Origin: UM-FILTER-47-13 sp964445195
Lineage (GTDB): Bacteria > Pseudomonadota > Alphaproteobacteria > Micavibrionales > Micavibrionaceae
Direction of reading: 5' to 3'
Assembly (NCBI GenBank): GCA_964445195.1
Contig: CAYUKA010000001.1
Coordinates: 1-64,000, forward strand
DNA length: 64,000 nucleotides
The notes below the pieces were generated by a model. That model ran no database searches. It was not told the DNA's origin and saw only the letters and a list, made by a program, of their open reading frames with translations. Each line of letters begins with the position of its first letter. The first letter of the stretch is position 1. Made by a program: the position numbers and the translations under genes. This document shows, in pieces, positions 17,399 through 26,619 of this stretch.

Positions 17399-19054
17399 AT
17401 GGCTGATATAAAGGACATCAAAGCCCAGAGGGACCGGTTTCTCGCGTTTTCGTTCGCGTCAGCCGACTTGTTCCTTGATATCGGCGCAGACGGTGACATC
17501 GTTTACACGCTGGGCGCCGCGGAAAGTATCACCGGCATCGATCACCAGACTCTGCAAGGTCAGGGCTGGGTTACCCTGTTTGCCGCCAAAGACCGCGCCG
17601 CCCTGGTCAGCCTGCGCAAACGCGCCCGCGCCGGTGAACGCTGCGGTCCCTTACAGGTCAATATGGACGAAAGCTACAGTGACGGCCGCGCTGTAATTGT
17701 TACCGGCCTGAAAATGCCGCAAAGCGACCATTTTTACCTGACTATCGGCTTCCCGAGCGAGATGTTGATGAAAATGGCCGACATCATCAGAGATCATGAA
17801 AACCGGGAATTGCTGGACAAGGACAATTTTCTCTATGCCGCCCGGGAAGCCTTTGATACCGCACGGTCGGTCGGCGAGGATATCGATATCACCCTGCTCG
17901 ACATACCCGAAGCCGAACACGTGCGCGAACGGCTGGGCGAAGATGTCTGGGGCCGGTTCATTGATACGGTCACCGAACTGCTCAGCACGAACTCGGTCGA
18001 CGGTGAGGCCGCAGCACTGATTTCAGACGGGCGCTACAGCGTTATTCATGACAAAAGCATAGATTCTGAAACGTTGCGTAACCAACTATCGCAGCTCGGT
18101 AAGGATGCCGATCCAGACGGAGAAGGCTTTGAAATTCATAGCAAAACCGTATCGGCCGAGCTGGAAAGCCTGAGCGAACGGGAAACCACCAAAGCCCTGG
18201 TCTATACAATCAATGAGTTTGAACGAAAAGGGAACAGCCTGAATATCGAAACGCTGAATGCCGGTTTTAAAGCCTATGTCAGCGCGAATGCGCAAAAGAT
18301 CCATCAATTCAAGACGATGATCGAGCAGCTTAATTTCGATCTGGAATTTCAGCCCATCGCCACCATGGACGGCCCCGCGCTCTCGCATTTCGAGATCGTC
18401 TCGCGCTTTCGCCAGGAAGGCTCAACGCAGGAATGGATTATCTTTGGCGAGGATATCGGTATGGCCGCAGACTTCGATATCGCCGTCTGCGAACGGGTGA
18501 TTAACTACCTGCTCTACAAAGCCTCGACCAACCGGTTTATATTCTCTCTGAATATTTCCGGCCAATCGATACAAAATGAACAGTTTTTCAAGACCCTGCT
18601 GGCCAAGCTTGACCTCCATCCCGAACTGGCACAGCGGATGATCTTTGAAATCACAGAGTCAACGACGATCGAAGATCTGGATATGGTCAACAGCTTTATC
18701 GAAACCCTTCAGGGACGAGGCTACAAGATCTGTCTTGATGATTTCGGGGCCAGCGCGTCCTCGCTGCAATATCTGCAAAACCTGCATGTCGATTTCGTGA
18801 AAATTGACGGCCAGTACACCCGCAAGATCCTCTCGGCGCCACGGGACCAGGTGTTGGTCAAGAATTTGAGCCGCATGTGCCGTGACCTGCATATCGGCGT
18901 CATTGCCGAGCAGCTTGAAACCACAGAACAGGTCAGCATGATGCGTGAGCTCGGCTGCGATTACGGACAGGGCTATTATTTTGGCCACCCGTCAGATAAA
19001 CCGGGCTTCGATCCCGATGTTATCCCCGCGACACCGCCCGGCGACATATCATAG
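17399..19054 (+). CDS. EAL-domain protein with N-terminal sensor region
   Basis: A protein of about 551 residues with an N-terminal region of PAS-like character (about residues 12-150), a linker, and a C-terminal EAL domain (about 310-545). The EAL motif reads FEIVSRF in place of EALLR, so the first metal ligand Glu remains but the motif is divergent. Other hallmarks are present: SLNISGQS, EITEST, DDFGAS, VKIDGQY and AEQLE. It may hydrolyse or bind c-di-GMP. The start is uncertain: a GTG at 17363 has AGAGG about nine bases before it. It ends 174 bp upstream of motA on the same strand, suggesting a motility link. Confidence 0.8.
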   Translation: MADIKDIKAQRDRFLAFSFASADLFLDIGADGDIVYTLGAAESITGIDHQTLQGQGWVTLFAAKDRAALVSLRKRARAGERCGPLQVNMDESYSDGRAVIVTGLKMPQSDHFYLTIGFPSEMLMKMADIIRDHENRELLDKDNFLYAAREAFDTARSVGEDIDITLLDIPEAEHVRERLGEDVWGRFIDTVTELLSTNSVDGEAAALISDGRYSVIHDKSIDSETLRNQLSQLGKDADPDGEGFEIHSKTVSAELESLSERETTKALVYTINEFERKGNSLNIETLNAGFKAYVSANAQKIHQFKTMIEQLNFDLEFQPIATMDGPALSHFEIVSRFRQEGSTQEWIIFGEDIGMAADFDIAVCERVINYLLYKASTNRFIFSLNISGQSIQNEQFFKTLLAKLDLHPELAQRMIFEITESTTIEDLDMVNSFIETLQGRGYKICLDDFGASASSLQYLQNLHVDFVKIDGQYTRKILSAPRDQVLVKNLSRMCRDLHIGVIAEQLETTEQVSMMRELGCDYGQGYYFGHPSDKPGFDPDVIPATPPGDIS

Positions 19055-19111
19055 CGGTCATTATCATGATAAACGCGGCGATCCTCTTGATAAGGAATGA
19101 GAAAAAGGCGA

Positions 19112-19188
19112 AGATGGTTACACTCTGTTAATGTCTTTATGACAGTGTATGGAGTGTGTTGTGTGTAAAAAGGCTGCAGTAACCATCT
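19112..19188. promoter_or_regulatory. inverted repeat in the motA upstream region
   Basis: AGATGGTTAC (19112-19121) is repeated as its exact reverse complement GTAACCATCT (19179-19188), ten bases each with 57 between. Inside, ACACTC and GAGTGT, and TGTC with GACA, could form nested pairs, so the segment could fold into a long stem in RNA. It ends 40 bases before the motA ATG. Function unknown; no consensus promoter was identified with confidence. Confidence 0.4.
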
Positions 19189-19228
19189 CACTGCCGCCCT
19201 CTCCGCAAGAAAGGATTTCTTGTCCGCC

Positions 19229-20095
19229 ATGAAGTTTATCGCCATCATAATGGTTTTTGTCTGTACGTTCGGCGGCTATATCCTGCTGGGCGGCAAGATG
19301 AAGGTGATTCTTGAGGTTGCGCCGCTTGAAAGCCTTATTATCGTGGGAACCGGCCTCTCGGCCTTTGTGATTGCCAATACGACTCATGTCATTAAAGACA
19401 CGCTGAAATCCTTTAAATGCCTGATGCACCCGGAAGCGCATAACAAGGACTCTTACATGGAGCTGCTCAGCGTCCTGTATATGATTTTCAAACTGGCGCG
19501 GACCAAAGGCTGGCTGGCTCTGGAATCCCATATCGAAGACCCGGAGGGCAGCGACCTGTTCAGACAGTTCCCGGCCTTTCACACGAACCACCATGCCATT
19601 ACGTTCCTGTGCGATTATCTCCGAATTATTTCGCTCGGCAATGAGAACCCGCACGAGATTGAGGCATTGCTTGATGAAGAAATCGAAACGATTGAACATG
19701 AAAAGATGCACCCGGCCCACGCCGTCCAGACCCTGGCAGACGCCCTGCCGGCACTCGGGATCGTGGCCGCCGTTCTTGGCGTGATCAAAACAATGGGCTC
19801 GATTTCAGAGCCCCCGGAAGTGCTCGGTAAAATGATTGGCGGCGCACTGGTTGGTACATTCCTGGGTGTCTGGGTCGCCTATGGCCTGGTCGCCCCGATG
19901 GCCACAGCGATCGGCACCCGCGGCGAGTCGGAAGTGCTCTACTATCGCTGCATCAAGGTTGCGATCCTCGCCTTCCTTAACGGCTCTGCCCCGCAGGTCG
20001 CGGTGGAGTTTTCGCGGAAATTCCTGCCGCACCATGTCCAGCCATCCTTTACCGAGCTGGAAGAAAAGCTCAACGAACTGCCCAGCCCCGGATAA
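19229..20095 (+). CDS. motA: flagellar motor stator protein MotA
   Basis: MotA and MotB form the proton-driven stator. The 288-residue product starts MKFIAIIMVFVCTFGGYILLGG and has the typical four membrane segments. It also has the family motif ADALPALGIVAAVLGVIKTM, where the conserved Pro-Ala-Leu-Gly stretch lines the channel, and GGALVGTFLGVWVAYG. The ATG at 19229 gives the normal N-terminal membrane segment; AAGGA is rather far upstream (13 bases), and a TTG at 19220 is an alternative. motB follows after 18 bp. Confidence 0.96.
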   Translation: MKFIAIIMVFVCTFGGYILLGGKMKVILEVAPLESLIIVGTGLSAFVIANTTHVIKDTLKSFKCLMHPEAHNKDSYMELLSVLYMIFKLARTKGWLALESHIEDPEGSDLFRQFPAFHTNHHAITFLCDYLRIISLGNENPHEIEALLDEEIETIEHEKMHPAHAVQTLADALPALGIVAAVLGVIKTMGSISEPPEVLGKMIGGALVGTFLGVWVAYGLVAPMATAIGTRGESEVLYYRCIKVAILAFLNGSAPQVAVEFSRKFLPHHVQPSFTELEEKLNELPSPG

Positions 20096-20113
20096 ACAAG
20101 GTCAGGACACGCT

Positions 20114-21148
20114 ATGGCCAAAGGCGGCAAACAAGACGAAATGCAACCGATCATCGTCAAAAAGGTGATCAAGAAAGGCGACGGCCATCATGGCGGCGCC
20201 TGGAAAGTCGCCTATGCCGATTTCGTAACGGCAATGATGGCGTTCTTCCTGTTGATGTGGCTTTTGAATGTCAGCACAGACGAGGCGCTGGAAGTGATTT
20301 CCAGCTATTATGACCCGTCTCACCCGCAAATTGCGGACACCCGCAGCGGTTCCGGCGGTGTGCTCGGCGGCCTGACGATGACCCGCGAGGGTTCGATGGC
20401 CGAGACAATGCAGCGCCCTGTGCAGCCGCAAACCACCGGCCACCATCGCGGTGACCAGGCCACGGGCGAAGACAAAACCACTGCCGCACAACTTGAAGAC
20501 CAGCTCCGTGAGCAGGAACAGGAACGTTTCGAAGAGGCGAAAAAAGCGCTGGAAGAAGCTCTGCAGCAAACACCCGAGCTACAGGATCTTGCCAAACACC
20601 TGCAAATCGATATCACGCCGGAAGGGCTGCGCATTCAGATCATTGACCAGGAAGGCGAACCGATGTTTGCCATTGGCAGCGCCGTGATGCTGGATAAAAC
20701 GCGGCGTATTATGGCCGAAGTCGCCACGGTCATCGAAACCATGCCGAACGATATTTCGATCCGCGGCCATACGGACAGCCATCAATACGCCCCCGGCGCG
20801 ACCTATACAAACTGGGAGTTATCAGCCGACCGGGCCAATTCTGCCCGCCGGGAGCTGCTTGACCACAATATTCCTGCCGCGCGGCTGGCCGATGTTATGG
20901 GCAAGGCCGACCGTGAGCATCTGGTCACTGAAAACCCGCTCGACGCCCGTAACCGGCGGATCAGCATTATCCTGCTCAATGAGACACTGGAACAGGCTTA
21001 TGAGCGCGGCGCGTTCGACGACCAGGTCATCACCGATGAAACCGGCGAAGAAGTCCCCGCTTCCGAAGCTTATGAACGCCTGCCGACCATCGACGACCGC
21101 CCGACCGGCGGCTTCGAACGCACACCGGGCAACGTATACTTCCCGTAA
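20114..21148 (+). CDS. motB: flagellar motor protein MotB
   Basis: A 344-residue inner-membrane protein. The single membrane helix contains WKVAYADFVTAMMAFFLLMW with the proton-binding Asp (about residue 37). A linker rich in Gln/Glu (about 120-155) precedes an OmpA-like peptidoglycan-binding domain (about 170-300) with GHTDSHQYAP and NWELSADRANSARRELL. MotB anchors the stator to peptidoglycan. A C-terminal tail of about 40 residues extends past the OmpA domain. It is coupled to motA with an 18-bp gap and converges with parC. Confidence 0.96.
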   Translation: MAKGGKQDEMQPIIVKKVIKKGDGHHGGAWKVAYADFVTAMMAFFLLMWLLNVSTDEALEVISSYYDPSHPQIADTRSGSGGVLGGLTMTREGSMAETMQRPVQPQTTGHHRGDQATGEDKTTAAQLEDQLREQEQERFEEAKKALEEALQQTPELQDLAKHLQIDITPEGLRIQIIDQEGEPMFAIGSAVMLDKTRRIMAEVATVIETMPNDISIRGHTDSHQYAPGATYTNWELSADRANSARRELLDHNIPAARLADVMGKADREHLVTENPLDARNRRISIILLNETLEQAYERGAFDDQVITDETGEEVPASEAYERLPTIDDRPTGGFERTPGNVYFP

Positions 21149-21160
21149 ACCCGAGCTTAA

Positions 21161-23401
21161 TTAAGAGAATTTATTGCTTTTGGGAAAGCCGTTCGGCGGC
21201 AGACGGCCGGCCTGGGCGCGTTTACCGACCCAGGGGTTCAGGTCTTCGACCACTGTTTCACCGGCGCCGTATTTAAAGCTCAGGCCGCCATCCCACTGAA
21301 ACGGTTTCGCATCGGACAGGCCGCCATCCTTGAAGCGTTGCAGGATCACCCCTTTGCCGCGGCCCATCTCCGGCACTTCCTCCAGCGCGAAAACCAGCAT
21401 CTTGCGGTTGGTGCCGATCGTCGCCAGGTGATCGGCGGTTTCCGGCACAGTCACACAAATCCGCGCCTCGATACCGCCGGACACATTCAGCACCTGCTTG
21501 CCATTCTTGGTTTGAGCCAGCACGTCTTTTTCGGGCACGATAAAGCCGCGCCCATCGTCGGCCGCGACCAGCAGGCGCCCTGCGCCGTCAAAGACTTTGA
21601 TCACGGCAATATCGGCATCATTGGGCAAATCGGCCATCAGCCGCAGCGGCTCACCGAAACCGCGCCCGCCGGGCAGCTTATCGCAGCCAAGCGTGTAAAA
21701 CCGGCCGTTGGTCCCAAAAATCAATAGCTTATCCGTCGTTTGCGCCTCGACCACAAAACGGCCACGGTCGCCGTCTTTATACTTGATCTCTTTCGGATCG
21801 TGGCCGTGGCCGCGGAAAGCGCGCACCCAGCCCTTGGCGGAACAGATCACCGTAACCGGTTCTTTTTCGATCATCGCCTCTTCCAGCTCATCGACATCGA
21901 CCGGCGCCGGCGCTTTGCCGATTTTGGTCCGGCGTTTGCCCAGATCACTGTCAGGCCCGAACAGCTTGCGCAGTGCGGCAATCTGGCGCTTGATCTCGGT
22001 CCACTGCCGCGCCTCGGACTTGATCAGCGCCTGCAGCCTGTCACGCTCCCTGGTGAGACTCTCATGCTCCTTGCGGATCTCGATTTCCTCAAGCTTGCGC
22101 AAGCTGCGCAAACGCATATTGAGCACGGCCTCTGCCTGCACCTCGCTTAGCCCGAACGCGGCAATAAGGTCCGCTTTCGGGTCATCTGCTTCACGAATGA
22201 TCCGGATGACCTCATCAATATTCAGGTAAACGATCAGGTAGCCGTCCAGAACCTCGATCCGGTGCAAAACCTTTTCCAGCCGGTGCGCAGAACGCCTGAC
22301 CAGAACATCCTGCCGGTGATCGAGCCAGGCCCGCAGCACATCCTTCAGGTTCATGACCCGCGGCACCAGGCCGCCATCCAGGACATTCATATTCAGGTTA
22401 AAGCGGATTTCGAGGTCTGTATGACGGAACAGCGCTTCCATCAACAGCTCCGGCTCGACATTCCGGTTTTTCGGCACGAGAATCAACCGCACATCTTCAG
22501 CGCTCTCATCACGGACATCGTCAAGCATCGGCAGTTTACGCGTCTGGATCAGCTCGGCGATCTTCTCAACCAGCCGTGATTTCTGGACCTGGTAGGGCAT
22601 TTCAGTCACAACGATCTGGTACTGGCCCTGCTTCAGTTCCTCGCGCTGCCATTTCGCCCGCAGACGGAACGCGCCGCGCCCGGTTTCATAGGCTTTGATA
22701 ATTTCATCCCGCGGCTCGACCAATATGCCGCCCGTCGGAAAGTCCGGACCCTTCACAAGGCTGACCAGCTTTTTGACGCCGGCATCTTCTTCCAGCAGCA
22801 ATTCGCACGCCGCCAGCAATTCATCGACATTATGCGGCGGGATGTTGGTGGCCATGCCGACCGCAATGCCCGATGCGCCATTGGCCAGCAGGTTCGGGAA
22901 ATTGGCCGGCAGTACCACCGGTTCCCGCCCCTCGCCGTCATAAGTCTGACGGAAATCGACAGCGTCCTCGTCAATGCCTTCAAGCAGAAGCTGCGCCACC
23001 GTCGTCAACCGCGCTTCGGTATACCGCATCGCCGCGGCGTTATCGCCGTCAATATTGCCGAAATTGCCCTGCCCGTCGACGAGCGGATAGCGCACCGCGA
23101 AGTCCTGCGCCAGCCGGACCATCGCATCATAGACCGCGGAATCGCCGTGCGGGTGGAATTTACCGATGACATCACCAACGACCCGCGCCGACTTTTTCGG
23201 TCCCGTCTCGGGGTTGAGGCGCAACTGGTACATCGCATAAAGCAGCCGCCGGTGCACTGGTTTCAGGCCGTCGCGCACATCAGGCAGCGAACGGCTCATG
23301 ATCGTCGACAGCGCATAAGACAAATAACGGTCGGACAGGATCTCGCCGATCGGCTGATCCATGATGTTCTGGTCGGGCGGTAAGTCGTTTTTGCGGGCCA
23401 T
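21161..23401 (-). CDS. parC: DNA topoisomerase IV subunit A
   Basis: ParC cuts and rejoins DNA to unlink daughter chromosomes. The 746-residue protein has DVRDGLKPVHRRLLYAM, the quinolone-pocket helix HPHGDSAVYDAMVR with Ser88 and Asp92 (the wild-type-like residues), and catalytic Tyr127 in AAAMRYTEARL. The C-terminal beta-pinwheel is short, as in ParC, and lacks a GyrA box, which separates it from GyrA. parE is not nearby. It ends 12 bp from motB, tail to tail. Confidence 0.94.
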   Translation of the reverse strand: MARKNDLPPDQNIMDQPIGEILSDRYLSYALSTIMSRSLPDVRDGLKPVHRRLLYAMYQLRLNPETGPKKSARVVGDVIGKFHPHGDSAVYDAMVRLAQDFAVRYPLVDGQGNFGNIDGDNAAAMRYTEARLTTVAQLLLEGIDEDAVDFRQTYDGEGREPVVLPANFPNLLANGASGIAVGMATNIPPHNVDELLAACELLLEEDAGVKKLVSLVKGPDFPTGGILVEPRDEIIKAYETGRGAFRLRAKWQREELKQGQYQIVVTEMPYQVQKSRLVEKIAELIQTRKLPMLDDVRDESAEDVRLILVPKNRNVEPELLMEALFRHTDLEIRFNLNMNVLDGGLVPRVMNLKDVLRAWLDHRQDVLVRRSAHRLEKVLHRIEVLDGYLIVYLNIDEVIRIIREADDPKADLIAAFGLSEVQAEAVLNMRLRSLRKLEEIEIRKEHESLTRERDRLQALIKSEARQWTEIKRQIAALRKLFGPDSDLGKRRTKIGKAPAPVDVDELEEAMIEKEPVTVICSAKGWVRAFRGHGHDPKEIKYKDGDRGRFVVEAQTTDKLLIFGTNGRFYTLGCDKLPGGRGFGEPLRLMADLPNDADIAVIKVFDGAGRLLVAADDGRGFIVPEKDVLAQTKNGKQVLNVSGGIEARICVTVPETADHLATIGTNRKMLVFALEEVPEMGRGKGVILQRFKDGGLSDAKPFQWDGGLSFKYGAGETVVEDLNPWVGKRAQAGRLPPNGFPKSNKFS

Positions 23402-23451
23402 GGCGAAGACTTTAGCGCCTTACGCGCGGAATGCAAGGGCCTTTCGCGGGC

Positions 23452-24204
23452 TTATCCCGCGTCGGATGCCTTCTGGCAGCGCCGGGCGAAACGGTCCTGA
23501 AAACGCAGCCGGTCTTCCGGCACGCCGCGATTATGGTGATTAAACACCCAGTGCTCGAGAAAATAGCCGGTCATTTCAAGCCCTTTACACACTTCCTCAT
23601 CATTGGCCGACCCCGTATCAGGCTGTAAAAAGGCCGGCAGCGCGAGCAGCTTGTCCTTATACGGCTCGCCCGCCGCAGCACTGACCGCATGGCCGGATTT
23701 CGGGCTAACATAGGCCAGTGTCCGGACATCGCCACCACCGGCGCAGCGTTTGAGGTTCAGGCCGAACCCCAGCTCACGCAGCAGCGCAATTTCCCACATG
23801 ACATACGCCGCGCCCCATATATCATCGTCGGCCTGCAAAGCCGTCAACAACGCCAGCAGACCGTGAAACAGGCCCTCATGCCCTTCACGCTCCGGCAGGG
23901 CCGCATCGCACAGGCTGCAGGCCGCCAGCAACGCCCCCAGTTTTAACGGGTCGTCCATCAGGCCGCTGGCAAGATTGCGGTCCTGCTCCAGCGTATAAGT
24001 GCCAAGATTCCCTTCGATGCGTGCGCTCCAGCGGACACCGACCAGATTGCCCGGTTCCAGCACCCCGCGCATTTTCGATGAATGCGCCCCGCGGACATAC
24101 CCGGCATGCCGGCCATGCCCCACCGTCAGCAGTGAGACAACCGCGCCGCTTTCACCATGCGGGCGGGCCGAAAGAACGATGCCTTGATCCTGCCACTGTT
24201 CCAT
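23452..24204 (-). CDS. recO: DNA repair protein RecO
   Basis: RecO, with RecR and RecF, loads RecA onto SSB-coated DNA. The 250-residue protein starts with the OB-fold sequence QDQGIVLSARPHGESGAVVSLLTVGHGRHAGYV, typical of alphaproteobacterial RecO, followed by the helical domain with RELGFGLNLKRCAGGG. It ends with the family-typical YFLEHWVFNHHNRGVPEDR. Length is normal. It lies 50 bp upstream of parC on the same strand, a common pairing. Confidence 0.94.
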   Translation of the reverse strand: MEQWQDQGIVLSARPHGESGAVVSLLTVGHGRHAGYVRGAHSSKMRGVLEPGNLVGVRWSARIEGNLGTYTLEQDRNLASGLMDDPLKLGALLAACSLCDAALPEREGHEGLFHGLLALLTALQADDDIWGAAYVMWEIALLRELGFGLNLKRCAGGGDVRTLAYVSPKSGHAVSAAAGEPYKDKLLALPAFLQPDTGSANDEEVCKGLEMTGYFLEHWVFNHHNRGVPEDRLRFQDRFARRCQKASDAG

Positions 24205-24251
24205 GCCAGATATTATGAAACGCTCTTACAGAAACGAACAAGGCAAAAATC

Positions 24252-24914
24252 ATGATCCCGGCCCGTCAATTCTATCTCATCCGCCACGGCGAAACCGAAG
24301 CCAATGCCGCCCATATTACCGCCGGCGGCGATTTCGACACGCCTCTCACCGATAAAGGCATCGCGCAGGCGCAAGAGGTCGCATCCGTCATCCACCATCT
24401 TGATACCAGGCCGACACGGATCATCCACAGCTCCATGAGCCGCGCGCGCGATACGGCAACGATCATTAACGGATCGCTGGGTCTGCCGATGGATGAGGAA
24501 CACGATATCCGCGAACATCTGGTCGGCGAGTGGGAAGGTCTGCCCTGGGATGAAGTCGCGCCGCAGTTAACCGCCAATATCCGCCCGAAAGGCGGCGAGA
24601 ACAAGGATGATTTCAGCCTGCGGATTCGCACGACCTTTACCCGTATTTTTGAGACACCTGCATACGAGCAGGATACGATTATGTTCGTCGCCCATGGCGG
24701 AGTCTTTCATGCGCTGATGAATAATTACCGCTGGTTTTTCAAAGGGCATATACAAAACTGCCATCTACACCTTTTCACGCCGCAGGAACAGCAAACCGCG
24801 TTTCCGTGGCAGGTGTGCCGCTTTGATGTGAATGGGGAATCACTGGTTCGTGATGTCGCAGCGTTCTGCCCGCGGTCTGTAGATCTGTCGGAGACTACGG
24901 CTGAAGCGTCTTGA
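24252..24914 (+). CDS. histidine phosphatase family protein (phosphoglycerate mutase-like)
   Basis: A 220-residue member of the histidine phosphatase superfamily. The N-terminal LIRHGETEAN motif holds the phospho-accepting His12, and the second histidine is in FVAHGGVFHAL. Further conserved features are SMSRARDTA and EHLVGEWEG. Substrate cannot be told from the sequence: phosphoglycerate mutase, a cofactor-breakdown phosphatase or a sugar phosphatase are all possible. AAGG lies eight bases before the ATG. The last 20 bp overlap the converging orphan gene at 24895. Confidence 0.88.
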   Translation: MIPARQFYLIRHGETEANAAHITAGGDFDTPLTDKGIAQAQEVASVIHHLDTRPTRIIHSSMSRARDTATIINGSLGLPMDEEHDIREHLVGEWEGLPWDEVAPQLTANIRPKGGENKDDFSLRIRTTFTRIFETPAYEQDTIMFVAHGGVFHALMNNYRWFFKGHIQNCHLHLFTPQEQQTAFPWQVCRFDVNGESLVRDVAAFCPRSVDLSETTAEAS

Positions 24915-25779
24915 TGCCGGGGTCCATACCGGCAAAGGCATCATGTTTTGCCACATTGTCATGGCCGAGTGCAGCAGACGAACCCGCCTCCTGAACCATC
25001 CCTTCGGCATTTTCGCGGAATACGCTGAGCCTGATCTCGTTATCGCCCTGCGGGCCGTAAGAGCTTTCGATCTCCACAGCCGTCGTGTCATTCAGCTCCG
25101 CCGCCGAAGCCACGCCGGCACGACCGTCTTCGTGGCGGATTTCATACTCGCCGCCGCGATTCTCAACACCGCCAACGGCCAGATCACGGCCTGACTGTGC
25201 TTCAAACTCTGCCAGTATCGAGGGTGCCTGCCCCGATTCTATACCGGCAACGCCGGCGAATTGATCGACAAGGGCTTCGTAAGCAGCGCGTTCTTCGGTA
25301 TCAAACATCGCCCAGCCCTGTCCGTCCGGACTCATTTCGGTCTGCAGGCTGCCATCGGGCCCCACTGTGACATTTTCGGTAAAGATGTAGGTGCGCGGTG
25401 TTGCGCCCTCGACGAACGCGACATAATGAATCTGCCCCTGCGCCGGATCATCCGGGTCGGCCTCGGCCAATGCCAGCACGGCGGTATTGACCGTCTGGTT
25501 GATCGCGACACTGCCTTCCTCAATATAACCGCCCACTGCCAATTCAGCCGCTGCCAGCGCATAGCCCTGGGCATACTGCTCGCCACCGGGGGCGAATTGC
25601 GGGTTTTGCTGCAAAGCCTGCGCGTCAAGAAATTGCGGACCGTACTGGTACCCTTGCCGGGCAACAAAATCATCAAAGCCGTAAGCACCGTCGCCATTGA
25701 CGTCAGCCACATCTGTCGCCACTGGCGCCTCCGGCACTGTTTCTATTGTAATTGCTGGATCCACCATACCAAAACTCAT
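24895..25779 (-). CDS. unknown acidic protein with EF-hand-like motif
   Basis: I do not recognise this 294-residue protein. It is acidic and alanine-rich, with no signal peptide or membrane segment. Residues 27-38 read DVNGDGAYGFDD, which fits a calcium-binding EF-hand or dockerin-like loop. The middle is a repetitive Ala/Gly/Glu stretch, and the C-terminal part has EYEIRHEDGRAGVASAAELN. No ribosome-binding site precedes the ATG, but an AT-rich TATAAT-like stretch lies directly upstream, so a leaderless transcript is possible. Only one EF-hand-like loop is seen, so calcium binding is uncertain. It overlaps the neighbouring gene's end by 20 bp. Confidence 0.7.
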   Translation of the reverse strand: MSFGMVDPAITIETVPEAPVATDVADVNGDGAYGFDDFVARQGYQYGPQFLDAQALQQNPQFAPGGEQYAQGYALAAAELAVGGYIEEGSVAINQTVNTAVLALAEADPDDPAQGQIHYVAFVEGATPRTYIFTENVTVGPDGSLQTEMSPDGQGWAMFDTEERAAYEALVDQFAGVAGIESGQAPSILAEFEAQSGRDLAVGGVENRGGEYEIRHEDGRAGVASAAELNDTTAVEIESSYGPQGDNEIRLSVFRENAEGMVQEAGSSAALGHDNVAKHDAFAGMDPGIKTLQP

Positions 25780-25818
25780 AATTATGAATAATATTATGGG
25801 GCGAGCCGGTTAATATAT

Positions 25819-26619
25819 CTATAACGTTTGCTGTATAGCGGATTGCACGGCCAGAGCCTGCTGCGTGGCGGCCACGTCATGAACGCGCAACATATCCACA
25901 CCTTGCCCGGCCCCCCACAGGGCCGCGGCCAGAGAACCGGGCAAACGCCGGTCTGCCGGCGTATCGGGACAAATCTTCTCAATAAAGCTCTTGCGCGAAG
26001 CCCCAAGCAGTACCTTATAGCCCAAATCCGCGAATTCACCGATCCGGTGCAGCAAAACCAGGTTATGGTCCAGCGTTTTGCCAAAACCGATACCGGGATC
26101 AATGAATATACTGCCCCCTGATATACCGGCTTTCAGGCAGGCTTCGGCGCGCCCAGCCAGAAACGCTTTCACATCATCGACGATATCGCCATATTGCGGG
26201 CTGTCCTGCATTGTCTGGGGGTCACCCTGCATATGCATCAGGCATACCGGCACTTTGGCCGCAGCGGCTACGGCCAGACTGTCCGGGTCGCCCTGCAGGG
26301 CCGTCACGTCGTTAATCATCCCGGCTCCGGCCTCTACAGCGGCCTGCATCGTGACAGCGTGACGGGTGTCAATGGAAATGGTTTTGCCGCAATCCCGCAG
26401 CCCTTCAACCACCGGCAACACGCGGCGCATTTCTTCTTCCGGCGAAACAGGCTCCGCGCCCGGCCGGGTCGACTCGCCGCCGATATCGAGAATATCCGCG
26501 CCCTCGGCGGCCAGTTGCCGCCCGTGCGCAATGGCCGACTCCGGGTCATAAAACTGCCCCCCATCGGAAAAGCTGTCAGGGGTCACATTGACGATGCCCA
26601 TAATCAAAGGCAGGGACAT
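25819..26619 (-). CDS. folP: dihydropteroate synthase
   Basis: FolP joins p-aminobenzoate to the pterin pyrophosphate in folate synthesis. The 266-residue protein contains MGIVNVTPDSFSDGG, DIGGESTRPGAE, SIDTRHAVTM and FIDPGIGFGKTLDHN, covering both substrate pockets. Length is normal. The start overlaps the folK stop by one base (TAATG). No sulfonamide-resistance insertion was seen. Confidence 0.96.
   Translation of the reverse strand: MSLPLIMGIVNVTPDSFSDGGQFYDPESAIAHGRQLAAEGADILDIGGESTRPGAEPVSPEEEMRRVLPVVEGLRDCGKTISIDTRHAVTMQAAVEAGAGMINDVTALQGDPDSLAVAAAAKVPVCLMHMQGDPQTMQDSPQYGDIVDDVKAFLAGRAEACLKAGISGGSIFIDPGIGFGKTLDHNLVLLHRIGEFADLGYKVLLGASRKSFIEKICPDTPADRRLPGSLAAALWGAGQGVDMLRVHDVAATQQALAVQSAIQQTL

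Noticed and set aside
18360..18420. EAL protein at 17399 read as clearly inactive
   Set aside because: The first EAL glutamate and other metal and catalytic residues are retained; only the neighbouring Ala and Leu differ, so inactivity cannot be claimed.
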